Below, one piece after another: positions 23,985 to 36,190 of a stretch of DNA of 64,000 nucleotides. This DNA comes from Halichondria panicea. Its lineage: Eukaryota; Porifera; Demospongiae; Suberitida; Halichondriidae. The position numbers and the translations under genes were made by a program. Positions within the stretch are counted from its first letter, which is position 1. Each line of letters opens with the position of its first letter. The stretch lies in contig NC_087382.1 in assembly GCF_963675165.1 (NCBI RefSeq), positions 3,325,963 through 3,389,962 on the forward strand, in the 5' to 3' direction. The notes beneath the pieces are model-generated. The model made no database searches. It had not been told where the DNA came from and was given only the letters and a program-made list of their open reading frames with translations.

Positions 23985-24870
23985 CTGAAAAGTGTGTGTT
24001 TAGAGATAATTTCTGACAGGTTAAATTGACCAAGCCAACTACGGCCTTGTGTTTGGTAGCTACTCTGGAGTGTCCGTTTCCCTAAGACGTGCATTTGTAC
24101 ATTTTGAGAGCGCTAATAACGCTTAAATATCAATCTGTAACGGACAATACTGAAAGTGTTTAAATATCCGCTGGTAGAGATAAATTTGTGACTTTATAAC
24201 TTGGTGTAGCTTCTGGATGAGCTAAGGGACGACCAATCAACTTATGACTCGAGGGACCCCCCACTCTCCCCACTAGACGACCCCCCACATAGTGGCCCCC
24301 AGCAGGGGACAGAGTACCCCCCACATAGGAAGTCTGAGGGGAGAAGGAGGAGTGTTCCCACTGGACTGTTCTCATTGGTCGCTGTGAGATCTAGGTTAGT
24401 TACACATACATGCTGATAGTGTGATAATTACTCATAATTATAGACTGGAGAATCTTTGCTCTGAGATCCAGTTCATTCAAGGAACGTACCTCCTGACTGG
24501 GAAAAATGGCTTCCTGCTCGGCAAACTACAGGTGTGCGCATTGTGATATATCTCATAGTTACTTCGTGTGTCTTTTGTTTGGCTTTAATTACTCTACGTA
24601 CTATATAGTACCAAGCTTAAACACATGTTGTGGAGACTTTGAGGCCCATGCATTAACCAGGCTGGCTGCATGCAGTGTATAGAGGGTATTTACAACACAA
24701 ACAAGATTATGTCACTGATTTAATCTATCTGTATAAAATACTGTTTGTTCCTTGCATGCAAGACTGCCACTTACAGCTTCAAGAACTTCGATTACAAGAA
24801 TTTGAATCAAATCAAGAATTGTTGAACAGAGAACAAACAATTATTTATGTCAGATAAAAACATGCAACGA
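23985..24870 (+). pseudogene. Duplicated tail of the alsin-like gene (three last exons)
   Basis: Copies of the last three exons and their introns: 24210-24394 (same 185-base length and phase as 19674-19858), 24444-24531 (9 bases shorter than 19910-20006, losing the DFAG segment in frame) and 24762-24857. The acceptor of the last exon has changed from CAG to CAA, so splicing would shift by one base. The intron sequence before the first exon is also duplicated (cf. 19470-19640). It lies directly after Roco copy 1. The satellite array is absent from the last intron here, so that array expanded in, or was lost from, only one copy. Confidence 0.85.
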
Positions 24871-25790
24871 CTCGAGTATATTTATAATTATGACTATTAT
24901 ACCAGCTATAACTATATATATAGTCGCACTGATATCAATGTAATTAACACATAATGTTATATCATGATCTGTCCCATTTTTTATCAAAATTTAACACGTA
25001 TTAAATTTTTCTGAAGTCTGTTCAATCCCGGCCCTTTGACTGTGAAAAATGTCAATTGGAATGTCTATAGCACTTGTTCACTGACTGTGTTAATAAATTC
25101 AGGAGACCTAGCTAATATAGGATTATCTGAGCACTTTTTTTCAGTTAAAGATTTATGCACTTCATTACCGAATCTAAAGTATCGAAGAAGATGTTCGTTC
25201 ACCTCACCCGTCCATTATTTAGCTGGAGTCAACAACAAGTCCACTATACATGTTAGAAATAAAAGATTATATAGGTGTAGCAGGCATTACCGGAAAACTT
25301 GTAAAAAAAGTGTTCGGCCGGCGTCCCGACCTTCTGCGCAAGCTAGAGTCCTAGCCAGTAACTGGAGTCCCAGTTAAGTCGGAGTCCCGACCAAGCCAGT
25401 GCACCAGTTATATTACCGAGAACTTCAGAAACGAAAGAGATATAGATGTGCGCATGCCGGAGTCCCCTTCCACTCCGAAGCCCCAGTAATAGCATGCACA
25501 CGAATGTGGCTGACTGCAACGGAAGTTACATAACTTAAAAAGTTTGTTCAAACTCAACTGACACCATGACTGTTTGGAACTATACAGCTTAATAATATCT
25601 ACAAAGGAATTTGAGTATATATATAGTGTTACACTCATATACGATTATATAATGAAGCTAGATCTACGTACATAATATGCACATGCACAAACTGGTAAAC
25701 ATAATTATACACACACAAAAATTTTTCTGGACTATAAAATTGGCATTAGGCCAAAAATTGAGATATATGCATGTATAGGTGTTCTAATTA
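24871..25790. other. Spacer, no recognised gene
   Basis: AT-rich with a few open frames (25036-25377 plus, 25408-25638 minus) that lack motifs. About 25290-25400 contains GTCCCGACC / GGAGTCCC repeats reminiscent of a decayed mobile element. Confidence 0.35.
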
Positions 25791-26160
25791 AGTGTCCCTC
25801 TTGTACGAGTATACAGCTGCAGGAGGGCGTACTGAGCACAGTCAGTGGAGGTCCAATATCCTGTGTGGGCGGTGAGCGAGTTGATGTAACTATTCTCAGC
25901 AAAACTCTCCTTCAGCATAAAATCCAGTCGCTCACGAAGCCTCTCTGTAACAGGGGGAATTAATGTACTGAAATACTTATTATAACTTCACTTTCCTTCT
26001 TTTTGCACAGGAATTTACAATCTAATGCTACCCAGTTTTTGTTTTTGTATGGCATATACATACTTAATATACAGGGGTGGCCTTTGTTGAGGGACCTGTC
26101 ATTGTCATTTGGGACCTGGCCTTTTGTATCACAGTTGGCCTTTCTTCAGGCGTGTTCTAC
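25791..26160 (-). pseudogene. Copied last exon of the DDHD gene
   Basis: 25800-25950 is nearly identical to the last DDHD exon (56329-56483) and encodes ERLRERLDFMLKESFAEN and then LTAHTGYWTS. Intron sequence follows (GGGGTGGCCTTTGTTGAGGG at about 26076, cf. 56811). At about 26165 it is fused to the last intron of the alsin-like gene. No upstream DDHD exons are present. Confidence 0.8.
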
Positions 26161-26164
26161 ACAG

Positions 26165-26310
26165 TACAATGTACACTATACTATAATTATACTGTTTGTT
26201 CCTTGCATGCAGGACTGCCACTTCCAGCTTCAAGAGCTTCGATTACAAGGATTTGAACCAAGTCAAGAATTGTTGAACAGAGAACGAACAATGTCTTGTG
26301 TCAGATAAAA
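26165..26310 (+). pseudogene. Third copy of the alsin-like last exon
   Basis: Exon 26213-26308 with an intact CAG acceptor (CCTTGCATGCAG) encodes DCHFQLQELRLQGFEPSQ... and ends in a stop like 22384-22479. No preceding exons are present. Orphan exon made by the same rearrangement as the DDHD fragment to its left. Confidence 0.8.
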
Positions 26311-27249
26311 ACATGCAACGAGTATATTGACAATATACCAGCTGCAACTAAGTCGCACTGATATCAGCGTAATTAACACATTCGTACTATAATTTTATCA
26401 TCATCAAATTTTTTTTTATCACACGTACGTACATGTAATAATTATTTTTCTGAAGCCAGTTCAATCCATTTGTGTTCAATACAACATATTTATTATGTAC
26501 GTTGGAATGTCTAGCACTTTGTTCACTAAATTGTGGATGCCTATTATTAAAAAGGAAATTTATCTGAGCACTTCTTCTTTAAGACTTAATGTGTGAAAGT
26601 TAAATAATTGTTAGCAGATTTAAATACAGAAGATGTCAAAAACTAAGTCTGTTAATTTACTTAAAAAATATAACACACTGTATACTAATTACATTTTTGC
26701 TAGGAAACTATAAGTATTAAGACAGTGTCAGTACAAACTAACGACAGTATAGTGCATGTCAGCATGCATGGCCATATTGCATAATATGCAACTTAGGAAT
26801 GTAAACTAAATAGGACTTGACAATTAATTTTTAAACTTACGGCATATTATATATTACATATTTATCTACAGTTTGGCTGATTCAGTTTCCATGGAAACTC
26901 TTGTAATTACAAACCACGACTATAATTAAAGAAGTAATTGATTTTCAAACTTTCTTGAATAACCGACACTGTATTATGTTTGGTATCATAATATTTGGGG
27001 TATACTGACTTATAGCACATGTACTTACACTTTATAGAGAGATTTTATTAAAAACATGCAGTAAAGATATTTTTACAATTATTAATTAACTTTATGGGTG
27101 CATATTTTGAATTTATATCATGTTCAATAAGAATTATGATATCAACTTCAAACCAGGGTTATTAATTCAATTAACTGCTAATAGACAACACTATAGAGAG
27201 TTTTTATCATTTGTACAAAAGAAATGAAAAAAAAAGTGGGAGTACAAAG
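26311..27249. other. AT-rich spacer, nothing recognised
   Basis: No open frame above noise; very AT-rich with short repeats. The first 150 bases resemble the 3' flank of the alsin-like gene. Confidence 0.4.
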
Positions 27250-27491
27250 ATAAAATTACTCGTTGATACTTATGCGTGGTTGATTCGTCATGGGCCTGAC
27301 CAGAAGCAGTGGATCCATCTGTATCTTCAGAGGGATCAGTGTCAGAGAGAGATGCATCAGTTTCAGTTGAAACATTAAGATCAGGAAGTGAGGAATCACC
27401 ATCATCAGATCGTGAACTTTGTGAGAGTTTTGCCTTCTTTGTGAGCTCTGGCTTGCTGCAGGTGCTTGCTTCTCTTGTTTGTACGAGGCAT
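27250..27491 (-). pseudogene. Possible remnant of a multicopy basic/serine-rich ORF
   Basis: Reading from an ATG at 27491 gives MPRTNKRSKHLQQARAH; after a frame change near 27420 it continues KLSQSSRSDDGDSSLP..STETDASLSD. A basic start followed by an acidic Ser/Asp-rich stretch resembles the beginning of repeated, probably transposon-derived, genes in sponges. That identity is from memory and weak. The plus-strand frame 27309-27497 is its shadow. Confidence 0.3.
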
Positions 27492-27954
27492 GAATAGCTC
27501 AGAAGATAATGGATTAATGGCAGAAATAGCTAGCTAGCTAGAAATAGCTATTAAATCAGAGCTAGTGAAAACATCTAAAAAGAAAAAATACGTTGCCATG
27601 GCGATGACGTCATATGTCATAATTGCCCACAAATTTTTGCCTTTTTTGGTGGGCTACTCTATATCTCCAGAAATACTTACTCAAATGAAATTTCGAAAAA
27701 ACCATTAAATAGAGCTCTGCAAAAGCTGATGATTGACACTAACTTTACCACAAAAATGTGTTTACTATGTGAATGACACGCAATGCAAATTATGGCCACT
27801 TATGGTGAATTGCACTATATAGAGAGGACAATGAACTATACAGTTCAGCGAACAACTTGCAAACTAATATTGCATTCTACCGAATAGCTATATACTATTG
27901 TATATTGAGTCTTATGTGAACAGAATTAATTGTCCTTTTATTTTATGTGTGCAT

Positions 27955-30900
27955 GCATGGGCAGCCATTCTGTTGTTATGTGCAGTCACATGTGTAACAA
28001 TAGAGGGTGTGTCTGGCATGTCTGGCATGTCTGTGGTGGGGGTTTCATATCATTCCTATATCATGATCAGTGTGCTCATAGCTGCTAGTGGAGATGGAGT
28101 GAGTGATGATTAGTTACTGTTACAATAATGTCACTATATGTCAACTGTTACTCTATATATAGACAACAGGCTGAGGATTTGAGGGAGTCTGTTAGAATGC
28201 AGTCGGGGTAAGTGATGATTACTGCCATTTATACAGTGAAACGACTATTGATCAAATAGGAAGTTGTATAATGCTGCAAAAGATGGTGATGTCAGCGAAG
28301 TGAAGTCCCTGCTGGCACGTGGGGTCGACCCCAACCACCCCAAGTGCTATCCATTACACATTGCTTCTTGCAATGGTCACCTGAAGATAGTGAAGGCACT
28401 TGTTGAGGCTGGAGCAGACACTGAGAGAAGAGATGCTGGGGGCAGGTCTCCAGTTCATTGGGCAGCCTTTTGGGGTCATAAGGAGGTGTTGGTTTACTTG
28501 ATCAGGGATTGCAAGTCCTACTCTAGTAAGTTAATTAGCACTAGCCACTGCTACGTGACTCGACTGCATGTGACTGTGCATGTCTACATGCATAATAGAA
28601 ATCAATATGCATGTGTGTATGTTATACCAGGAATGCGAATCTAAATTATGTAATCAGTATAATTATACTATCATATCACAGTGGATATGCAATCATGGTC
28701 AGACTCACTATAATTATACCAGTAAGAGGCAAGGTTTGGGTTTCAACCTCTACTGTGTTACCAAGGGCGTAAGTTGTGGTCACAAATAAGCCTTATAGGG
28801 TATGGAGTGGGTGGTTGTGGGTGTGTTTTTTTTAGATTTTCACAAAAAGAAACCTGCTTGCATCCATGAAGCATGTAATTAAGTTGGCTTGTCCTTAATT
28901 TAGTGGATAGCCTCAACACAACAAGGTAGTAGTTTTAAATTTGTGTCAAATAAAAGCAAGCAAAATCGAATCAGTATTCTGCACGTTGGCCTAGAACAGG
29001 CGGCTTTGACTCAAGGCACTATAAACCTCAAATAAACGCTGAGAGTTTACACTTCAATGCTCCAGTTGTTTTTGGGTAGAGTTAACCACATACATCAACA
29101 AGTGGAAGAAAAGGACCGATGCTATATATTACCAGAGCTTCTGCTATTGCCAGAAAGTGAGTTTCTAAGCCTAAGATGTTAATAAGAAACTGCTACATCT
29201 ACTTCAGGGAACTCTGGTGATCTAATTTGGATCATTCGCAAAGGTTTTTCCCTTGAAAAGTATTGCCAGCAATACGGTTTTTGGTTATGCATTGTTAAGT
29301 ATAGGATAGACTACACATAAGAGTAAAATATGCATCTATGTAACCTCCGCGGTTGCGGTTAACCCGAGGCACAAACCCGACGGAATCTAACCGTAACCAA
29401 GGTGGTTACTAAGACGCATATTCTACGAGTGGGTGTGGTCTATCTTCATTGCTGATTACGCCCACTTCCTGTCACACGTGACTAGGGAAAATCCCATACT
29501 CAGCCAGGGGAAGGCGCATAATAGACTTGCGTAGAGCTTCCTTTGGCAGTTGATGCATCAGAACAACAGGTACAATCATTGAATCAAATTACAATAGCTA
29601 CAAAACTGATTAATAGCTAGCTGGTAGCTGTAGTAAAGCTTAAACTGAAAGGAGGGATTCGTGGCACCCTGGGATCTCGAGTCCCCCTGGATCCGCCACT
29701 GGGTCACCATGCAAGGTCTAGTGCAGTAGCTACTTGGTGGAGGCCCAGGATTTATTTTAGTGGAATGACATCTTACTAGTACATAGAACTGCTCGTGGAC
29801 TTCTTACAGACAGTAAACAATTCTCATGAATTATTCATGTTTAGCCCTCGTGTTAAAAAGTAAGCCTCGATTAAACCGCAGAGATACATGCATGGTACTT
29901 CGAGGGTACTTCCATTTCCAATCCCTCTCTACTCTATCTATGGTTAATGTGATTAACTCAACCACAACAATTATAAAATCTATCTGAAGCTACTGTAAAT
30001 GTGATTAGAAATGGATACCCTCCGGCCTCTCACAAACTCACATTCTATTAAGGTGTGTGGTCAACAAAAGAGGGCATAGCCAAACATTTTGCGGCGCTCG
30101 TAAATCTTCCCCCCCCCCCCAAGCGTTTTATCCTTGATAAAACCCTGAGTCCCACTGTGACATCAGTCCCCGTATCATACAACATTATGTTTCAGATGTA
30201 CGGAACAATGACAACGATACTCCACTCCACACTGCTTGCTTTCGTGGTCACCAAGATGTGGTGCAGTACTTGGTGGAGGAGGCTCACTGTGACATCAGTA
30301 AGTGCCAGTGTAGCTACATTGAAAGTCGACACTAATCTTAATATAATTATGCCCATTCTTGACAATTGGTACAGATGCACCTGGGAAGTATGGCAAGTCA
30401 CCCCTTGACATTGCTGAAGAGAATGGTTACAAGGACTACAAAACTAGGAGTCGAGCAGTTTCACTCGAACAAAAACGTAAGCACCCTAAATCCTATATAA
30501 TGGTTTTAATTAAGGTAGGACAGCAAAGAAACCTGGAGATAGCTAGTCTTGACCATAGATTAAAGAGGGAAAGGGATTGGAAACGGAAGTTACCTCGAAT
30601 TATATCTGCGTTACGCCGGGGTGTAATCGAGGCTTGAGTAAAATCTAAGTAGATAGTACCTTGCTGTCTGCAGTAGATTCTATACTACATTAACTAAAAC
30701 TTGCTCTTTCAACTGACACATATAATTATGGGACACAGTACACCAATGAGTTGCACAGTCTTAAGCCCCGTTTACACCAGGCCTTTAATCCAGGTTGGAA
30801 TCCTAACCGCGTTCGTGTAAAAGGCCCTTATCCGGGTTCCAATCCGGATTAGCCAACCCACCTCTGGAGGTGGTGCAGAAGCGGTTTAGCTGTGAGTAAA

Positions 30901-33900
30901 CAAAGAGCTAATTCTGAGGTGTTGTTCGGTGGGTGTTTCTAGAGTAAACCTGTAGCTTCCTATCAGCCAATGTTTCCGCAAACAAAATTAGTGGTAATTT
31001 TACTATGCCCACTACTCAGAAAAATCTGACCCGAATTAGTTGTCGTGTAAACGGGGCTTAATTAAGCTATTATAATTAAACATTTTACACATAAAGATCT
31101 ATATAATAGCAGGAGTACATGAATATTCATGTACTCCTGATAATAGCGTGACAAAACAACGTTTTGTACCTCTAGCTATCTTCACAAAAGTCAAAAATGT
31201 ATTTTTTCTTTTCCAACTGATGCTCTATTAGCTAGGGGGCATGAGAATGAAGCTTTAGGGCTGGGGGATCTGAATATCTTTCAGTGATCATAATTCATGA
31301 AACATTGTTTCCCGCGTGTTGCCGTAACATGGATTAACATCAAAGGCTCTCTGGTGCCATGCTGCAAATTCAATGTAAAATATCGCGTTATTTACTTCCG
31401 TTTCCAATCCTTCTCCTTCTTTAATCTATATAAACAAACTAGAGCACTAAAGTGCTAACTCTCGGCTGTTAATGTGAATACATTATAAAAATTAGGGAAG
31501 TACAACAACCTAGAAACTGGTAAAGGATCACTTTAGCTGCAAATATGTAGATCTACCTCGAATAAAGGTCACGTGTAGAGCTAGGCCAAGCTTTTTAGCT
31601 TTTGCTCGCTTTTATATGAGCTTTAACATCGATCTGCCACTAATAACTTGTTGTGTGAAGGCTATCCATGCTGTAAATGCAGTGCTATGGCATCCAGGTA
31701 AGCAAACTCACAAAATATATACAAACAAACAAACCTATACCCGTGGCCGCCCATTTGTGTCTCGGGTAATAAGAACAATTTTATGCACAGGAAAATATGG
31801 TGTTTTGAGTGAACCAGTTGTTCCACTCACACAAGACGAGGCTGATGCTCTGCAGAAGCTTCTCGAGGGAGCACAAGTCACCATTGGTTATCCCATTGTT
31901 GCTGGCACCACCACTCTGAAGGAAGTTCAGCAGCTGCTTACTCAGAGAGGACTGGTGGATATGGCCGCCAACCTCAGGACAGAACTCTATCAGAGTAAGC
32001 ACCCTAAATTAATGGAATAATTATAATTACAGTTTTCGAAGTTCTCACAGTTCAGCAAAAAAACCTGGAGATACTTGATAGTCTTATAAAGTCGACAAAT
32101 TCCATCACTCTTTGTTACCTAAAGCTGTTTCTTGTTGGGCCACCGTTTGTTGGCAAGACGACCACACTCAATCGATTGCTGAAATATTTCAAGAACATCC
32201 ATTTAGAACCTAACAAGGCAAAACTTAGGAGTACTCTTCTTGCTAACTGTTTGCAGGTATTTGCTTTAGTGAGCAACGATGGAACCGAATGGTTGTCTTC
32301 TAAAGATCTGAATGAAGAAGTTGCATTGTTGTTTAGATATTTCTGTGGCAGTGATCTTGAATCTGTAGGAAAAAGTGATCTTGATTTTGTAGGAAAGAGT
32401 GATTCTGAATCTGTAGAAAGTATTGATACTGAATCTGTAGAAAGTATTGATTCTGCAGCTGAAAACTTGAATTCTGAAATCATATACGAATCCACTACAC
32501 CACATACTAGAATTACCAAAGAAATTGTTGAGACAAGAGAAGTAGGAGATACCAAAGACGAACGGCTAGCTCGAGTACGAGACTGTATATCACGATTACA
32601 AAATGTGATCAAAGATAAAGATCAGTCTAAAGAACTGCTTAAACACATAGAGGGTAGCACACTGCTGAACATTAACGATATAGGAGGTCAACCTGCGTTC
32701 TTAGAGATGCTACCAGCCCTGAGCAATGGTCCGGCCATGTATCTAGTATTTGCTGACTTGAGCAAAGAGCTCAATAAGCCGTACAAAATTCCTTTCAGTC
32801 GAGATGACACAACTATCACTCCTTACGACGCCATGCATTCCGTTGAATCCACTGTTTCTCAGATCCTCTCTTCAATTGCTAGCATTCATCGCATCTCTCA
32901 AGAACCAGTTCCGTTTAAACTCGACAGATCAACTGCTTTTGGTCAGGAATTTGAGAAGCTCCAGGAAGTGCGTCCAATGGCAACACTAATAGGCACACAC
33001 AAAGACAAGTTAGAGGAACCGGTAGACCAGAAAATTTCGGAATTTGATTCAGCTCTTACGAAAGTTACTTCTAATTATAAGACAATCATTGCTAACCCTT
33101 CACCAAACCGCACAATTTTTGCAGTTGATAACTTTTCAGGAACAGATACAGAAGATATAGCACCAATCCGAGGTTTTTTGAGTGACATCTTCGAGAAACA
33201 ATTTAAAGATTCTTCTATTCCCATTCAACCAAATTGGCTCTGGTTTAGTCTGATACTGCGACGAGAATACTGCATTGCTCCGATGGATGATTGTGTTATC
33301 ATTGCTAGAGATCTTGGCATCGAAGAAGATGAGCTACAGCTTTGCCTTTGGTATCTTCACCATTGCACTGGAACCATAATGTATTATCCCAATATACCCG
33401 GGAAATACTTCAAAGGACATGTGATCTGCACTCCTCAAGTTGTGTTTGATAGCATTAGTGAATTTATTGTGACTTCTCTGCGCATTCTCCATGGTGATGG
33501 GGTGGTTATCGAATCAGAGCGAGTTGAACTGATTAAGAAGGGACAATTTTCGATCAAATCCATTGAAAAATACTGCAATTGTCCTCAAGTTAAGGAAAAG
33601 CTGAAAGAGAGTAAGCTTCTCCCAGCAAAGCAACTTGTAAAACTCCTTGAATATGTTCACCTTCTATCACCAATAGTCCATACGCAGTCAGACAAGGAAG
33701 AAATTACCTACTTAATGCCGGCTGTTTTGGAGTGTGCTTCACAAGAGGAGCTGGCGAACCCACCTCCACCAGACACCAACAACCCAGAACCACTCCACAT
33801 CACATTCAGCTTTGGTTACGTACCAACAGGAGTCTTCTGTGGGCTCATCACTCGACTAGTTTCCCAAGGCCCTCATGGAATACTCGGATTGACGTGGAAG

Positions 33901-35292
33901 TTGGTGGAAGATGGCGTCAAGAGAAACTGCGTTGCTTTCCATGTAGATGGTGTTCACAAGGTGACTCTGCTCTCGCACGAAAAGAGCTATGAAATTCGAG
34001 TTTCTCGTGAGGATCCAGAATCTTCTCTCCACGACCTTTGCGCTCATGCAATCTCGGTCGTTCTGTATTTCCTCAAAATCTTATATGAGAATTTGGTTCC
34101 ATTAATCGCATTCCAGTGTCCCTGTTCCAATCACAAAGCCGAACGAGACGTCACTAATTTATGTACTATTTCCGATGGTTCAAAAGTTCGATTTCTTTGT
34201 AAAGATTCTATGAAGCTCGTAAAATTAAAACCGGAGCAAAGGATCTGGCTTGGAAAGGTGAGTATCCATTGTACATATTATTATTTTACTTTTCCTACAG
34301 ACCAAGAAGGTTGGTGAGGAAGCTGAACTAGAGGTGCTAAAGTTTGCTGAGGATGGTTTCTCCTTCCACTGGACCAAAGAGGGCTCCAGACGTCAGATCA
34401 AGACAACTGACGATCGGCCCAACACTCTGAGTTTCCCGACTGTGAAAGAGGAGGACTTCGGTCACTACCAGTGTGAGGTGAAGGATGCAGCTGCTGGGAA
34501 AGTGCTCCTCACTCTCTACACAGCTCTCTTCAAAGAAGAGACAAGTCAGTTAGCAATGACGTATGCCGCACTTACGTTCCATCTTTATTTTTCTGCTTTA
34601 GAAGAATTCTCTGCTGAAAGGATTGAAGAGCCAAAAAGCAATGACACTAAATCTATTGTAAAGACACCATCATCAGGTTTGATTGTTTCTACGAACTATA
34701 TATGTATATAACACTGTTGTATAAATAATTATACTGAGCTATGTATATATTATGTAAGCATGGTTATATACATTGTTTGTTAACTTCCCCTCTACAGGAC
34801 CACCTGCTAATCGAGTCGCTCTCCAAGAACTAATGAGGCGATACAAACTGACTGACGAGCAACTCAACCGTGAAATAGTGGACTCCGATACTCCCGTAAT
34901 GGCCTTAAATTTTGATAATGTGGAAATGTATTCAACTGCAATGGGGCTAGCTATTGCTGAACAAGCTGATGTGAAGAAGGTGTACCATTGCGAAGGAACT
35001 CAAGCAGCCATGATGAAGTGTTTGAAAATCTGGAAAGAACGTGATCCTTTTCAAGCAAGTTACAGAGCTCTACTGGATATCGCACTGAGATTGGAGAAAG
35101 GAGAAACAGCTGATAAAATCTGTCAGCAATTGACCCAACGTAAGTACATGTATATGAGTGCCCCTCCCCCTTTACCACCCTCCTCTAGAAAGTACCTGAG
35201 TATAATTACAACTATACACAACAATTTAACTGAAATCACACCAGAGAAGTACAAAATGCACACCATCCTTTACAGATCGTACACTGGACTGA
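27955..35292 (+). CDS. Roco-array copy 2: ANK-Roc-COR-Ig-Death protein
   Basis: Eleven proposed exons give an intact 1208-residue frame: 28094-28098 (ATGGA), 28163-28207, 28260-28525, 30196-30297, 30375-30476, 31791-31994, 32033-34257, 34301-34544, 34602-34676, 34798-35139, 35276-35292. Residues 17-173 are ankyrin repeats (VKSLLARGVDPNHP, VVQYLVEEAHCDI). 174-241 form a helical module of unknown family (LTQDEADALQKLL, EVQQLLTQRGL). 242-983 lie on one 2.2-kb exon and hold Roc and COR: P-loop GPPFVGKT (277-284), switch DIGGQ (457-461), THKD (563-566), then YYPNIPGKYFKGHVICTP typical of COR. 984-1064 is Ig-like (FHWTKEG, YQCEV). 1090-1203 is a Death domain (QAAMMKCLKIW, YRALLDIALRL). ANK-Roc-COR-Death is the order in DAPK, but there is no kinase. 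Likely an intracellular GTPase-linked Death-fold signalling protein; function is inference. A Ser/Asp repeat is inserted in Roc (about 348-385). Confidence 0.83.
28526..30195. other. Long intron of Roco copy 2 with mobile debris
   Basis: Contains an inverted-repeat element at about 29302-29455 (ATAGACTACAC...TAACC mirrored by GGTTACT...GTGTGGTCTAT) and a decayed ankyrin piece at about 29705-29745 (GTGCAGTAGCTACTTGGTGGAGG). The latter suggests that this copy once had one more ankyrin exon. Confidence 0.55.
30477..31790. other. Intron of Roco copy 2 holding a broken Roc-exon start and mobile elements
   Basis: At about 30518-30570 the start of a Roc exon is recognisable (ACAGCAAAGAAACCTGGAGA, encoding QQRNLEI) but breaks off. 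An inverted pair, TTGGAAACGGAAGT at about 30577 and its complement near 31395, brackets the rest and probably marks another insertion. The TTAA-flanked element at 30765-31057 lies inside. Confidence 0.6.
30765..31057. mobile_element. TTAA-flanked MITE (piggyBac-like target)
   Basis: Ends GCCCCGTTTACAC and GTGTAAACGGGGC are perfect inverted repeats, bounded on both sides by TTAA (30761-30764 and 31058-31061). About 293 bases, no coding content. TTAA target duplication is the hallmark of piggyBac; assignment rests on that alone. Confidence 0.7.
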
Positions 35293-36190
35293 TGAACTGA
35301 TCACACATAATTATGGTGACGAACTGTACTGAACTTTTCTTAGAATTTTATAAATCTTCTGTAATGTATGTTTCTATTTTACCATTTTGGTATATATTAT
35401 GATTTTTCCACTATATAATTATAGTCATTTGTATACAGAACATTCAACATTGATCATGATGTTATTTTACTGAAATAGATGCAACCATAATTATATGCAT
35501 TAGCACCTAGCTTAATTTGGTGAGCAACACCTAGCTAGCTTACTGTGTACATTGAATAACGTGCTGGATTGCATGCATGCATGTGTATACACAATCAACA
35601 GCTATAGACTGCACGTATGCTGTATTACCGTATAGCACGAAATTTTCGAGGCACTTATATTTTGTGGATTGGCCTCTAAAAACCATTTCGTTGCACAATG
35701 TTCGCGGAATGACTGCTTACCGGAAGCCACGCCTTTAAATCTTTGCATGATAGCAGGTAATTCTAATTAAAGAACACTTTTTGTGGACTAAATTTTCGTG
35801 TAGAATTCTAACCCACGAAGTCCGCGAAAATTAAGCCCCTCGAAAATTTCGCGCTATACGGTATATTAAATATTAGCTTTATGTTATAGATAGTATGGGC
35901 ATGAGGTATCTATGTGTTATAGTGTCCCATATCACGAGGGCTTTGCCCGAGGGATGAGGGACACTATAACCATAGATACCGAATGCACATGTGCTAACTG
36001 ATTTAGATCCCACTTTTCATTGGCTGCCTCAGGCAAGAAGTGTATCTATAAAAGCAGCAAGCCTTAGCAACAGCTTTATTTTTGAAAATGTCCTGTTTTG
36101 ACAAGCTAGATGATTTCTGCTTTTCTGCTAAAAAACCTTTGCATTGGCCTTGCTTCAACATTTAACTAGTGACTCCACCTTGTGCAGGAA
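35293..36190. other. Spacer after Roco copy 2
   Basis: AT-rich 3' flank. Holds a TACCGTATAG MITE (35626-35863) and a hairpin element at about 35905-35985 (TATCTATG...TTATAGTGTCCC mirrored by GGGACACTATAACCATAGATA). No gene. Confidence 0.5.
35626..35863. mobile_element. MITE, TACCGTATAG family
   Basis: Left end TACCGTATAGCACGAAATTT, right end GAAATTTCGCGCTATACGGTA reading inverted. About 238 bases, non-coding. Confidence 0.75.

Noticed and set aside
25036-25377. 113-codon plus-strand frame
   Set aside because: Composition looks random, no motifs, and it ends within repeat-like sequence.
33732-33992. 86-codon alternative frame in the Roc-COR exon of copy 2 (similar one at 43470-43850)
   Set aside because: Overlaps the conserved Roc-COR frame; it recurs in both copies only because the DNA is duplicated.
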